Shown: positions 1 to 8,632, numbered from the stretch's first letter. The stretch: 64,000 nucleotides of DNA from Acidiluteibacter sp963716125 (GCA_963716125.1 OY970294.1:806001-870000); one strand, 5' to 3'. A program made the numbers and translations. The notes: generated by a model not told the origin, from the sequence alone.

Positions 1-15
1 ATTTAGTTGACTATT

Positions 16-1554
16 ATGTTAGTAAAAACTTATGGAAGTGCTGTTCAAGGGGTGGATGCTATCACTATTACAGTGGAAGTTAATGTTGATCAAGGAATTA
101 ATTTTCTTTTAGTGGGCTTGCCAGATAGTGCTGTAAAGGAAAGTCAACAAAGAATAGATTCGGCATTGCGCTGTTTTGGTTATAAAATACCAGGCAAGAA
201 AGTAGTTATAAATATGGCTCCTGCAGATATTCGTAAAGAAGGTTCTGCTTATGATTTAACCATTGGAGTTGGAATTTTGGCAGCCTCTGAGCAAATTAAG
301 TCCGATAAAGTTGGCGATTATGTAATAATGGGTGAACTTTCCTTAGATGGAGGGTTGCAAGCTATGAAAGGTGCTTTGCCTATTGCGATTCAAGCCAAAA
401 AAGAAGGATTTAAAGGCATTATTTTGCCGCATCAAAATGCCAAAGAAGCAGCCATAGTAGAAGGTTTGGATGTTTACGGAGCTAAAAATATTATAGACGT
501 TATCCAATTTTTTGATAAGGGAATTGCGCTTGAAAAAATTGTATTAGATATTAAAGAGGAATTTTATAAAAACTTAGAATCTGTTGAATTTGATTTTCAA
601 GATGTAAAAGGGCAAGAGAATATTAAGCGAGCCTTAGAAATTGCAGCAGCAGGAGGTCATAATGTTATTTTGATTGGTCCTCCTGGAGCCGGTAAAACTA
701 TGTTGGCGAAGAGATTGCCAACCATTCTTCCGCCATTATCACTCAACGAAGCTTTAGAAACAACCAAAATACATTCTGTCGCAGGAAAGATGGATCATCA
801 CAGTAGTTTGATTACCATGCGACCATTTCGTTCTCCTCATCATACTATTTCTGATGTTGCATTAGTTGGAGGAGGTGGTTTTCCGCAACCTGGTGAAATT
901 TCATTAGCGCACAATGGTGTTTTATTTTTGGACGAATTACCTGAATTTAAAAGAACTGTATTGGAAGTAATGCGACAGCCGATGGAGGAGCGAAGAGTAA
1001 CCATTTCTCGAGCACGTTTTACTGTTGATTATCCTGCATCATTTATGTTGATAGCCTCTATGAACCCTTGTCCTTGTGGATATTATAATCATCCTGAAAA
1101 AGATTGTATGTGCGCTCCAGGAGTCGTACATCGGTACTTAAATAAAATCTCAGGACCATTGCTAGATAGAATAGATTTGCATGTAGAAGTTACTCCAGTT
1201 CCTTTCAGTAAATTATCTGAGGCTCAATTGTCTGAAAAAAGTGTGGAAATTAGAACAAGAGTTATTAAAGCACGGGAAATACAAATAGAGCGCTATAAAG
1301 ACAATGAAAATATTTATTGTAATGCTCAAATGGGTTCTAAGCAATTACGTGAAATTTGTAGAATCGATAAAGCAGGTCAAGATTTGCTAAAAATAGCCAT
1401 GGATCGCCTGGGTTTATCTGCAAGAGCCTATGATCGGATTTTAAAAGTTTCTCGAACTATCGCAGATTTAGAAGGAAGTGAAAATATAGAAACAGATCAT
1501 CTTTCAGAAGCTATTCAGTATAGAAGTTTAGATAGAGATGGTTGGGCAGGTTAA
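16..1554 (+). CDS. comM: YifB/ComM-family Mg-chelatase-like AAA+ ATPase
   Basis: Cytoplasmic AAA+ ATPase of the YifB/ComM family; the characterised ComM is a branch-migration helicase used in natural transformation. The N-terminal third is the Lon-protease-like ChlI fold (NMAPADIRKEGSAYDL, LPIAIQAK). A Walker A (GPPGAGKTML, about residue 220) and a Walker B-like segment (VLFLDELPEF) follow. Next come the family signatures RPFRSPHHTISD and MNPCPCGYY with a Cys cluster, and a C-terminal helical domain (LGLSARAYDRILKVSRTIADLEG). The length of 512 aa is normal for the family. I chose the ATG at 16 because MLVKTYGSAVQG is the usual family start; a TTG lies 9 bases upstream. It runs to its natural stop and stands alone. 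Whether the organism is naturally competent cannot be judged here. Confidence 0.95.
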   Translation: MLVKTYGSAVQGVDAITITVEVNVDQGINFLLVGLPDSAVKESQQRIDSALRCFGYKIPGKKVVINMAPADIRKEGSAYDLTIGVGILAASEQIKSDKVGDYVIMGELSLDGGLQAMKGALPIAIQAKKEGFKGIILPHQNAKEAAIVEGLDVYGAKNIIDVIQFFDKGIALEKIVLDIKEEFYKNLESVEFDFQDVKGQENIKRALEIAAAGGHNVILIGPPGAGKTMLAKRLPTILPPLSLNEALETTKIHSVAGKMDHHSSLITMRPFRSPHHTISDVALVGGGGFPQPGEISLAHNGVLFLDELPEFKRTVLEVMRQPMEERRVTISRARFTVDYPASFMLIASMNPCPCGYYNHPEKDCMCAPGVVHRYLNKISGPLLDRIDLHVEVTPVPFSKLSEAQLSEKSVEIRTRVIKAREIQIERYKDNENIYCNAQMGSKQLREICRIDKAGQDLLKIAMDRLGLSARAYDRILKVSRTIADLEGSENIETDHLSEAIQYRSLDRDGWAG

Positions 1555-1612
1555 ATTATATGTATTTTTGATTTGAATATTATGTTGCATAAATTCTTAA
1601 CTTTGAAATATT

Positions 1613-1819
1613 ATGAAATCAATCAAACAAGATACAAACAGCAACGAAGAGCTTGATTTTAAGAATGAATATGACACTATCATAAGAATGTCTGAAAATA
1701 CTGTAATAGTTGATATTGAATGGACAGAAAATGGAGACTATTTTAAGAAGTTTACTACTTATGAAGATTATACTCCTGTCAAAACATCAAGCAGTACAGA
1801 GCTAATATCAAATATTTAG
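1613..1819 (+). CDS. Small hypothetical protein upstream of a broken serine protease gene
   Basis: A 68-aa acidic protein with no signal peptide or membrane segment and no family that I recognise. The middle (NTVIVDIEWTENGDYFKKF) looks like a short beta-rich fold. Its stop codon lies one base before the ATG of the ClpP-like protease gene at 1821, so the two were almost certainly one transcription and translation unit, and this may be a partner of that protease. A Bacteroidota -7 hexamer (TAACTTTG, 1598-1605) with a TTTG at 1572-1575 lies just upstream, which would give a very short leader. Now that the downstream gene is broken, this ORF may be a relic. Function unknown. Confidence 0.5.
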   Translation: MKSIKQDTNSNEELDFKNEYDTIIRMSENTVIVDIEWTENGDYFKKFTTYEDYTPVKTSSSTELISNI

Positions 1820-1820
1820 T

Positions 1821-2728
1821 ATGCCAAATTGGAATGAAGTCTTACTTGAAATTTAATCTGAGCAAAGCAACAGCCCAAATGTTAATGCATTAGATACAGT
1901 TAGAAGGAAGTATTTAAAGCGTATATCTGATTTGACTGGAAGAAATACTATTGCTTATTATTCGGGATGGCTTCAAAAATCAGGTGCTCCTGACACTGCT
2001 GTTAATGATAAAGACAAGTCAGGTTTTATGTTGACAATCAACAAGCTCGATAAGCTGAAAGGTCTTGATCTAGTTTTGCATACTCCAGGAGGAGATATAG
2101 CAGCAACAGAATCATTGGTGACTATTTACAATCAATGTTTGGAAAAGATATTCGGGTTATTGTACCTCAAATTTCAATGTCAGCTGGAACAATGATTGCT
2201 TTATCTGCCAAGGAAATCTTAATGGGAAAGCATTCTAATTTAGGGCCAATTGACTCTCAAATGGGTGGTTTAGCATGTCAAGCTGTTATTGATGAATTCA
2301 AACAAGCGAAGGAAGATGTTAAGAAAAATCCACATTCTGCCGCATTGTGGCAGGTAATAATTGGGAAATACCATCCCACATTTTTAGGAGCTTGCCAACA
2401 AGCTATTGAATGGTCAGAGAAAATGGTGGAACGTTGGTTGAAGGAGAATATGTGTTTAGAGAACCCTGAAAATGTTTCTAATATACTTAAAACTTTTTCT
2501 GATCATAAAAAACAAAAATCCCATGCGAGACATATATCTAAAAAAGAATGTGAAGCGGTTGGTTTAAAGATTATTTCATTAGAAGAAAATCAGGATTTAC
2601 AAGATGCTGTTCTTACAACTCACCATGCTTTTATGCATACTTTTTCACATACTGCCTCAGTAAAAATTATTGAAAACCATAATGGGGTTGCATATATTGA
2701 AACTTCAGTACCTAGAGGTAATAATTAG
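1821..2728 (+). pseudogene. SDH_sah-type (ClpP-fold) serine protease, broken by a stop and a frameshift
   Basis: The remnant encodes a protein of the serine dehydrogenase proteinase family (SDH_sah, ClpP/SppA fold). ATG 1821 starts MPNWNEVLLEI, then an in-frame TAA at 1854-1856 interrupts it. The same frame continues with LDTVRRKYLKRISDLTGRNT and the oxyanion-type VLHTPGGDIAATESL. Near 2119-2124 one base is missing. Restoring an A in gtgact gives VNYLQSMFGKDIRVIVPQIS, which joins directly to the second frame with the nucleophile motif SMSAGTMIALSA and the GPIDSQMGG segment. Repaired, the protein would be 302 aa, normal for the family. Two independent lesions of different kinds argue for genuine decay rather than one base-calling error. 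The C-terminal part (2135-2728) is otherwise open. Confidence 0.85.
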
Positions 2729-2741
2729 TTAATTAGATTTT

Positions 2742-2966
2742 CTACCTCCTCAGCTTCATAGCCATCAGAACTACAAAAGCAATCATAGGAACTCCGTGCA
2801 TTAAAGCATCACCCCAATCTCTTAAAGTCATTCCATTTGCACCTCCAGCAATCCATTTAATTTTACCAAATAAATGTGGCTCTGGACTAAATGGTGCTAG
2901 ACCCACTGCTAAACAGGCTACAATTAAAAACCAGCCAAAATCTTTCTTATCAGTGTTTTTTTCCAT
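2742..2966 (-). CDS. Small two-helix membrane protein, last gene of the ArsR operon
   Basis: A 74-aa protein with two probable transmembrane helices (FGWFLIVACLAVGLAPF near the N-terminus and VPMIAFVVLMAMKLR at the C-terminus). I chose the ATG at 2966, which overlaps the 3' end of the hydroxylase gene (stop at 2950) and implies translational coupling; a TTG 9 bases upstream is less likely. The conserved-looking middle contains FGKIKWIAGGANGM. It is the fifth and last gene of the operon 4958-2742. Similar small inner-membrane proteins are common in Bacteroidota, but I do not recognise a named family. Confidence 0.7.
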   Translation of the reverse strand: MEKNTDKKDFGWFLIVACLAVGLAPFSPEPHLFGKIKWIAGGANGMTLRDWGDALMHGVPMIAFVVLMAMKLRR

Positions 2967-3834
2967 CTTTAACAAAAGGATATAATTCTTGCTTTATAAA
3001 ACTTTCAGGGTATTCATCGTCATCATCAAAACCCAGTTTTATATCTCTACCTTCATAAGGAATGTAATTGGTTTTGAAAATATAATCCCATATACTCAAG
3101 GTTAAACCAAAATTGACTCCATACTTTTTATCTTCAGGCAAGTCTTTAGCATGATGCCATATATGCATCTGCGGATTGTTAAAAATATATTTTAAAGGAC
3201 CTAATCTTACTTTTAGGTTGCTATGATTAAAATGCCCAATTGCCAAAGTAAATATGTCTACAATAAAATATTCTACTAAACCAAAACCTAGCATAGCCAA
3301 AGGTATATATTCTATGAATCTATAAACGGTCAATTCTGCCCAATGAAAGCGTAAGTGGGCAGCAAACCCCATTTCTTTTACACTGTGATGTAACTTATGA
3401 AATTGCCACAAAAAAGGAACTTTATGCAATAATCGATGTATATTCCACTGTATGAAATCTCTTGCAAGAAATAGAATCCCAAATTGCATCCATAAAGCTA
3501 AGGTTTCAATTTTAATAGCTAACAAATTTTTAATTCCAAAAAGGGCTAAAAAATCTTTGAATAATTCTACAAATACATTAGAAACAGAATTGTAAATAAT
3601 TAAGGAGAAAATAAAAAAGTTGAAAAACATATAAAATCCATCCAGCCAAAAGTCTCTACGAATCAGTTTTTGATTTTTTCTCCAAGGGAAAAAGATTTCT
3701 AATAAATAGAAAATGATACTTACTGCTAGTAAACCATAAAAATAGCTATGCCACGATGGGTTTGTGATATCAGTAAATATATAATTCCAATAATCACTAA
3801 ATCCTTTTAAAAATATGTCGAAATACTTTTCCAA
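2950..3834 (-). CDS. Sterol desaturase / fatty-acid hydroxylase superfamily membrane enzyme
   Basis: A 294-aa integral membrane di-iron enzyme of the fatty-acid hydroxylase superfamily. The eight-histidine iron-binding pattern is complete: HRLLH (133-137), HKLHH (146-150), a central HFNH (201-204) and HIWHH (224-228). Several hydrophobic helices lie in the N-terminal 130 residues. Family members hydroxylate or desaturate lipids with O2, but the substrate cannot be read from sequence. It lies 4 nt downstream of a rhodanese lipoprotein gene and overlaps the next small gene, inside an ArsR-led operon, so its expression is probably under that repressor. The operon context suggests a lipid modification made in response to a thiol or sulfur signal, which is an inference. 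Confidence 0.93.
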   Translation of the reverse strand: MEKYFDIFLKGFSDYWNYIFTDITNPSWHSYFYGLLAVSIIFYLLEIFFPWRKNQKLIRRDFWLDGFYMFFNFFIFSLIIYNSVSNVFVELFKDFLALFGIKNLLAIKIETLALWMQFGILFLARDFIQWNIHRLLHKVPFLWQFHKLHHSVKEMGFAAHLRFHWAELTVYRFIEYIPLAMLGFGLVEYFIVDIFTLAIGHFNHSNLKVRLGPLKYIFNNPQMHIWHHAKDLPEDKKYGVNFGLTLSIWDYIFKTNYIPYEGRDIKLGFDDDDEYPESFIKQELYPFVKDGKKH

Positions 3835-3838
3835 ATCT

Positions 3839-4258
3839 TTATTTCTCTATTTTTTTGCCTTCAGCGTTCCATTGGGTGATGCCACCTTTTAAATCATACA
3901 CTTCTTGAAAACCTTGTGAATTAAGGTAGGAAGCGGCTTTTCCACTTCTACCACCTGAGGCACAATAAACATACACTGGTTTAGATTTATCTAATTCTGC
4001 TATTTTTTGCTCAAAACTACCATCGTTGATATTAATATTGGCAGCGTTACCAATATGTCCACCGGCATATTCATTTGGAGTTCTCACATCTATCAATTGT
4101 ACTTTAGTACGATCCAAGCCTTTCTCGAAGTTATCACAATCCAATTTTTCGTTGATAATTGAAGTTTGCTCTGTTTGATTAGTAGCGTTTTTCTCTTGTC
4201 CGTTACTGCAAGAGGCAAAGGCTAATGATATACTAATTGCTAAAATTTTTATCGTCAT
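3839..4258 (-). CDS. Rhodanese-like lipoprotein
   Basis: A 139-aa single rhodanese domain behind a lipoprotein signal (ISLAFASCSNG, lipobox with Cys17), so it is placed in the cell envelope. The domain shows LIDVRTPNEYAGGHIGNA and the active-site loop CASGGRSGKAA. The catalytic Cys is present, so persulfide or sulfane sulfur transfer is possible. The C-terminus (VYDLKGGITQWNAEGKK) is standard for the family. It is the third gene of the ArsR operon, 4 nt after DUF983 and 4 nt before the lipid hydroxylase. The substrate is unknown. ArsR plus rhodanese resembles sulfide/persulfide-responsive operons such as the BigR type, though no sulfide:quinone or persulfide dioxygenase gene is present here. 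Confidence 0.93.
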   Translation of the reverse strand: MTIKILAISISLAFASCSNGQEKNATNQTEQTSIINEKLDCDNFEKGLDRTKVQLIDVRTPNEYAGGHIGNAANININDGSFEQKIAELDKSKPVYVYCASGGRSGKAASYLNSQGFQEVYDLKGGITQWNAEGKKIEK

Positions 4259-4262
4259 AATA

Positions 4263-4667
4263 TTATTGATTTTGTAGTTCTTCTTTTGTTTTTTCTACTC
4301 CTTTATAACTGTAGAATAAATTTGCCCATACAATTTTAGAAATTGCAAAAATAAAAGGAGAAAATGCTATTAAAATACCTCCAATAATTGCTACTAAAGT
4401 CCAATATTCTAAATCTATATTAAGAAGTAAAGTAGTTAGCCAAACTCCTATCATTACGGTTACACCAATGGAGTAGGCAATGTACATGGCTCCAAAATAA
4501 AATCCTGTTTCCATGTGTAATTTTCTATTGCAAACAGGACACCTTTGATACACTGGCGACATGGCAGACAAGTTATAAGGGTTTTTATTTTCATAAAACT
4601 CTCCTTCCTGACAATGAGGGCACTTTCTATTAAAAATACTGTATATTTTGGTTCCTTTCTTCAACAT
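4263..4667 (-). CDS. DUF983 family membrane protein with two CxxC zinc-ribbon-like motifs
   Basis: A 134-aa DUF983 protein. Two CxxC pairs (CPHCQEGEF and CPVCNRKL) form a probable zinc ribbon near the N-terminus, followed by two transmembrane helices (YIAYSIGVTVMIGVWLTTLL and the next hydrophobic stretch ending FAISKIVWANLF). The segment METGFYFGAMYIAYS is the conserved family core. DUF983 proteins have no established function. It is the second gene of the ArsR operon, 3 nt after the regulator and 4 nt before the rhodanese. Confidence 0.9.
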   Translation of the reverse strand: MLKKGTKIYSIFNRKCPHCQEGEFYENKNPYNLSAMSPVYQRCPVCNRKLHMETGFYFGAMYIAYSIGVTVMIGVWLTTLLLNIDLEYWTLVAIIGGILIAFSPFIFAISKIVWANLFYSYKGVEKTKEELQNQ

Positions 4668-4670
4668 AAA

Positions 4671-4958
4671 TTATAAGAATTTACAATTTTCCATACAATC
4701 AAAAAGATTTAGAATGGTTCGATCGTTTAAACTATAATTAATATTTCTGCCCTCTCTAAATGATTGCAGAATACCTTTGTCTTTCATTTTAATTAAATGA
4801 TGAGACAATAAGGATTGCTCTAAACCTGTGGCTTCTATTAATTCTGCAACAGTCAATGGTTCATGCTGCTTCATAATTTTTAAAATTTCTAAGCGCATAG
4901 GATGTCCAATTGCTTTTAAAATCTCTGCCATTTTCTCTATTTCTTGAGATGATTTCAT
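4671..4958 (-). CDS. ArsR/SmtB-family winged-helix repressor
   Basis: A 95-aa ArsR-family repressor: AIGHPMRLEILKIM (helix 2-3), recognition helix region GLEQSLLSHHLIKMKDKG, and wing FREGRNINYSL. The only two cysteines form a CxxxC at the very C-terminus (C88, C92 in FDCMENCKFL). The classical helix-3 ELCV metal box is absent. This may form a thiol/persulfide or alpha-5-type metal site. It is the first gene of a five-gene leftward operon and very probably autoregulates from the 277-bp gap upstream. The inducer is unknown. Confidence 0.93.
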   Translation of the reverse strand: MKSSQEIEKMAEILKAIGHPMRLEILKIMKQHEPLTVAELIEATGLEQSLLSHHLIKMKDKGILQSFREGRNINYSLNDRTILNLFDCMENCKFL

Positions 4959-5132
4959 TGAATAAAATTAGTAAGTACAAAAATATGAAAATATATTCAT
5001 ATAATAATTCGCTTAACTTTAATTTCATATTGAAGAAAATAATTAAGAATAAACTAAAGTTAAAGAAACATTTAAGTTTAATATAAAGTTGAACTATGTA
5101 TTGTAAATTATTCATGCTATAAACTTAGAAAA

Positions 5133-5222
5133 ATGAAATATTTATCAAAATTAGTACAATTAGCTCTTATTCATATCTATCGAAGACAATTAGCTCATTT
5201 ATTTCATAATAGTACTTATTAA
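5133..5222 (+). CDS. Possible 29-codon leader ORF before the LpxH-like gene
   Basis: ATG at 5133 opens 29 codons (begins MKYLSKLVQLALIH, ends AHLFHNSTY) and stops at 5222, 14 bases before the phosphoesterase gene. The peptide is basic and amphipathic. It lies in the divergent gap between the ArsR operon and the envelope operon. It could be a leader peptide or chance. Nothing beyond position and an uninterrupted frame supports it. Confidence 0.2.
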   Translation: MKYLSKLVQLALIHIYRRQLAHLFHNSTY

Positions 5223-5235
5223 TTTATTTCAACTT

Positions 5236-6096
5236 ATGAAAAACATTAAACGTGAAGTAGAGGTATTGGTTCTTTCAGATATACATTTAGGAACCAGAGG
5301 ATGCCATGCAAAAGAATTAATACAGTATATGCAAAGCATTAAACCTAAAGCAGTTATTCTAAATGGTGATATAGTTGATATTTGGCAATTCAAAAAAAGC
5401 TATTGGCCTAAATCACACATGCAAGTGATTAAACAATTAACTTCTTGGATGACAAAAGGGGTAAAAATATATTACATTACTGGGAACCATGATGAGATGC
5501 TAAGAAAATTTGTTGGTTTTAAGATGGGTAGCTTAAAAATTGTGAATAAAGTTCTGTTAAAATTAGATGGCAAAAAAGCCTGGTTTTTTCATGGAGATGT
5601 TTTTGATGTAACTATGCAGCATAGTAAGTGGTTAGCAAAGCTCGGGGCAAATGGCTATGACTTTTTGATTATAATTAATAGGATAGTCAATAGGATATCT
5701 GAAAAATTTGGAAAAGGTAAAATATCATTATCAAAGCGCATTAAAAATAGTGTTAAAAGCGCAGTTAAGTTCGTTAATAATTTTGAAAAAATTGCTTCGG
5801 ATATTGCCATCGAAAATGGCTATGATTTTGTTGTTTGTGGTCACATCCATCAACCCGAGATAAAAGAGATATCTAATCAAGATGGTAAAGTATTATATTT
5901 AAATTCAGGAGATTGGATTGAGAATTTAACAGCGTTAGAATATAATAATAAACAATGGAGTTTATACCGATATGAAAGCAAACAATTTTCAGATAGTATG
6001 ATTCATTTAACTTCCGATGCAGAGTTTAATGATAAACAATTATTTCAAAATTTGGTAGCTGAGTTTAAACTTTTTGGAAATAATAAATTCAACTAA
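5236..6096 (+). CDS. LpxH-like metallophosphoesterase (UDP-2,3-diacylglucosamine diphosphatase family)
   Basis: A 286-aa calcineurin-like phosphoesterase. The dinuclear metal motifs are all visible: LSDIHLG (D15, H17), NGDIVDIW, ITGNHDEM, FHGDVFD and CGHIHQPE. The spacing and the IWQFKKSYWPKS region match the LpxH-like proteins of Bacteroidota that cleave UDP-2,3-diacylglucosamine in lipid A synthesis. The sequence is longer and more divergent than E. coli LpxH, so a related diphosphatase on another sugar nucleotide lipid is possible. It is the first gene of an operon with a glycosyltransferase (1-nt gap) and a family 1 glycosidase, which points to envelope glycolipid work. Confidence 0.9.
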   Translation: MKNIKREVEVLVLSDIHLGTRGCHAKELIQYMQSIKPKAVILNGDIVDIWQFKKSYWPKSHMQVIKQLTSWMTKGVKIYYITGNHDEMLRKFVGFKMGSLKIVNKVLLKLDGKKAWFFHGDVFDVTMQHSKWLAKLGANGYDFLIIINRIVNRISEKFGKGKISLSKRIKNSVKSAVKFVNNFEKIASDIAIENGYDFVVCGHIHQPEIKEISNQDGKVLYLNSGDWIENLTALEYNNKQWSLYRYESKQFSDSMIHLTSDAEFNDKQLFQNLVAEFKLFGNNKFN

Positions 6097-6097
6097 A

Positions 6098-7141
6098 ATG
6101 AAAATATTGTATGCTATTCAAGGAACAGGAAATGGACATTTAAGTAGAGCCAAAGAAATTTATCCTTACCTAAAAAGGAAAGGAGAGGTTGATTTGTTAG
6201 TGAGTGGTATTCAGTCAGATATTGAGCTACCTTTTCCAGTCAAATTCAAATTTAAAGGAATGTCCTATATTTTTGGTAAAAAAGGTGGAATCGATTATTT
6301 TAATACCTATTTAAAAAATCATGTGAATCATTTTATGAAAGAAGTTAAGAGCTTACCAATTGAAGATTATGATTTAATAATTAATGATTTTGAGCCTATA
6401 TCAGCGTGGGCTGCTTATTTAAAGAAAAAAAATTGTATTAGCCTTAGCAACCAATGTGCTGTATTGTCAAAGCATTCTCCAAAATCAAAGAAAGAAGATG
6501 TATTAGGAAAATTTATGTTAAACAACTATGCTCCAACTACATCTCAATATGGATTTCATTTTCAAAGTTATTCTCCACAAATCTATACGCCAATTATTCG
6601 TAAGGAAATTAGAGCGTTAAAAGTAAATGATAAGGGGCATTATTTGGTTTATTTACCAGCTTACGATAATGAGAGAATTTTGAAAAAATTAAAACAAATA
6701 CCGAATACTCAATTTCATGTTTTTAGCAAGCATAGTAAAGATTTTTTTCAAGACCAAAATGTTAAAGTGCAACCTATCAACAATGAAGATTTTCTAATAA
6801 GTATGGCTTCCTGTCATGGAGTTATTTGTGCAGCAGGTTTTGCAACTCCATCAGAGACATTATATTTAGGTAAAAAATTGATGGTTATACCGATGAAAGC
6901 TCAATATGAGCAGCAATGCAATGCTGTGGCTCTTAAAGGAATGGGTATTAAAGTTGTTCCACACTTAAGAAAAAAATATTTAGAAGAAATTAAAGATTGG
7001 ATTTTAAACGGGACTGCCATCAAAGTAAATTATCCCAATAAAACTAATTTAATTATTGATACAATTATTGCAAATGAATATCTAAAACAAGATAGTTATT
7101 TAGATTACATTATGAAAGATCAATACCAAACAGCTCATTAA
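6098..7141 (+). CDS. GT-B glycosyltransferase (Glyco_trans_1_3 / family 28-like)
   Basis: A 347-aa GT-B glycosyltransferase. The N-terminal MKILYAIQGTGNGHLSRAKE matches the nucleotide-sugar processive transferase fold (glycine loop and His), and the C-terminal half has the donor-binding segment SCHGVICAAGFATPSETLYLGK. I chose the ATG at 6098, directly after the preceding stop, instead of the upstream TTG at 6074 because the family begins at MKILYAI. There is no membrane segment, so it probably acts at the inner face of the membrane. It sits between an LpxH-like hydrolase and a GH1 glycosidase with gaps of 1 and 3 nt. Donor and acceptor are unknown. Confidence 0.88.
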   Translation: MKILYAIQGTGNGHLSRAKEIYPYLKRKGEVDLLVSGIQSDIELPFPVKFKFKGMSYIFGKKGGIDYFNTYLKNHVNHFMKEVKSLPIEDYDLIINDFEPISAWAAYLKKKNCISLSNQCAVLSKHSPKSKKEDVLGKFMLNNYAPTTSQYGFHFQSYSPQIYTPIIRKEIRALKVNDKGHYLVYLPAYDNERILKKLKQIPNTQFHVFSKHSKDFFQDQNVKVQPINNEDFLISMASCHGVICAAGFATPSETLYLGKKLMVIPMKAQYEQQCNAVALKGMGIKVVPHLRKKYLEEIKDWILNGTAIKVNYPNKTNLIIDTIIANEYLKQDSYLDYIMKDQYQTAH

Positions 7142-7144
7142 TAA

Positions 7145-8521
7145 ATGTCTATTTTTAACGACGATTATCCATTCCATTGGGGTGTTTCTACTTCTGCATT
7201 TCAAATAGAAGGAGCTTATAATAAAGATGGTCGTGGTGCTTCAATTTGGGACACTTTTGCATCAAAAAAGGGAAAGATAAATAACAATGAAAATGCAAAT
7301 ATTGCATGTGATTTTTATCATAACTATGAAGATGATTTAGAAATTGTAGAGCAATTGGGTATTTCTAACTTTAGATTTTCAATTTCCTGGTCAAGAATTT
7401 TTCCTGATGGTTATGGATATGTCAACAAAAAAGGTGTTGATTTTTATAGTAAGTTAATAGATAAATGTTTAGAAAAGGGAATCGAGCCTTGGGTTACTCT
7501 ATACCATTGGGATTTGCCTCAAAGGATTGAAAATAATGGAGGTTGGACAAATCGCCGAATTGTAGATTGGTTTTTTGATTATGTGGCATTTTGTGTGTCT
7601 CAATTTGGAGATCGAGTAAAAAGATGGATGGTTTTAAATGAACCTTTAGTCTTTACAGGTGCAGGTTATTTTTTGGGAATTCATGCTCCAGGACGCAAAG
7701 GTTTAAGTAATTTTTTGCCTGCAGTTCATCATGCAGTTTTGTGCCAAGCTGAAGGAGGAAGGATTATAAAAAGTTTAAGAAAAGATTGCTTAGTTGGAAC
7801 TACCTTTTCATGCAGCCTAATTGAGCCTTATCGAGCAGATTCAAAAAAAGATATTGCCTCTGCAAAAAGGGTGGATGCACTTACCAATCGATTATTTTTG
7901 GAACCTGCTTTAGGTTTAGGCTATCCGACTAAAGAATTAGGGTTTTTAAAGAAAATTGAGAAATATTATTTAAAAAATGATGAAGAAAAAATGAAATTTG
8001 AATTCGATTTCATTGGGATTCAAAATTATACTCGAGAGATTATCAAATACAATCCATTTATTCCTTTTTTGAAAGCCAGTATAGTTGATGCAAAAAAACG
8101 CAATGTAAATCTAACGGAGATGGGTTGGGAAGTTTATCCAAAAGCACTTTCTCAAATGATTGAAAAATTTAGTTCCTATGAAGGGGTAAAAAAAATTATA
8201 ATATCTGAAAATGGGGCTGCTTTTAAAGATATTTTTTCTAATAAGTCAATAAATGATGTGGAAAGAATTGATTATTTATCTGAAAATATTTCTGAAATGT
8301 TAAAATCTAAAAAGTATTCAGAAAAATTAATCGGTTATTTTGTATGGTCTTTATTAGACAATTTTGAATGGGCCGAGGGTTTTCGACCGCGTTTTGGTTT
8401 AGTTCATGTAGATTTTAAAACTCAAAAAAGAACTTTAAAATCTTCTGCACTTTGGTATAAAAATTTCATTCAGTCGTATCAGGAAGTTTTAGAAAAGAGT
8501 TTATTGACTATTGAAGAGTAA
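7145..8521 (+). CDS. Glycoside hydrolase family 1 beta-glucosidase-like enzyme
   Basis: A 458-aa GH1 enzyme. It has the N-terminal family signature (FHWGVSTSAFQIEGAYNKDG), the acid/base Glu166 in VLNEPLVF, the nucleophile Glu355 in IISENGAA and the aglycone-site WSLLDNFEWAEGF near the C-terminus. Length is normal and no signal peptide is visible, so it is predicted to be cytoplasmic. GH1 enzymes hydrolyse or transglycosylate beta-glucosides and beta-galactosides. Its tight link to a glycosyltransferase and an LpxH-like hydrolase, with no SusC/SusD or transporter nearby, suggests processing of an internal glycolipid or glycoside rather than diet-polysaccharide use. That is an inference. Confidence 0.95.
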   Translation: MSIFNDDYPFHWGVSTSAFQIEGAYNKDGRGASIWDTFASKKGKINNNENANIACDFYHNYEDDLEIVEQLGISNFRFSISWSRIFPDGYGYVNKKGVDFYSKLIDKCLEKGIEPWVTLYHWDLPQRIENNGGWTNRRIVDWFFDYVAFCVSQFGDRVKRWMVLNEPLVFTGAGYFLGIHAPGRKGLSNFLPAVHHAVLCQAEGGRIIKSLRKDCLVGTTFSCSLIEPYRADSKKDIASAKRVDALTNRLFLEPALGLGYPTKELGFLKKIEKYYLKNDEEKMKFEFDFIGIQNYTREIIKYNPFIPFLKASIVDAKKRNVNLTEMGWEVYPKALSQMIEKFSSYEGVKKIIISENGAAFKDIFSNKSINDVERIDYLSENISEMLKSKKYSEKLIGYFVWSLLDNFEWAEGFRPRFGLVHVDFKTQKRTLKSSALWYKNFIQSYQEVLEKSLLTIEE

Positions 8522-8632
8522 ATAATTAGTCGATTTTGTAATATATATTGTTAATGTTTTCTCAAGCAAAGATGTATGGGAATATATTCATGTAAAATAC
8601 GAAGAGTTTTTCTATTGTAAAATATATAATTA

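Noticed and set aside
4861..5115. 84-codon ORF overlapping arsR on the same strand
   Set aside because: It reads out-of-frame through the ArsR gene and the AT-rich promoter gap, with a low-complexity hydrophobic sequence.
7145..8521. Polysaccharide utilisation locus
   Set aside because: No SusC/SusD, transporter or second glycosidase is nearby, and the GH1 enzyme lacks a signal peptide.
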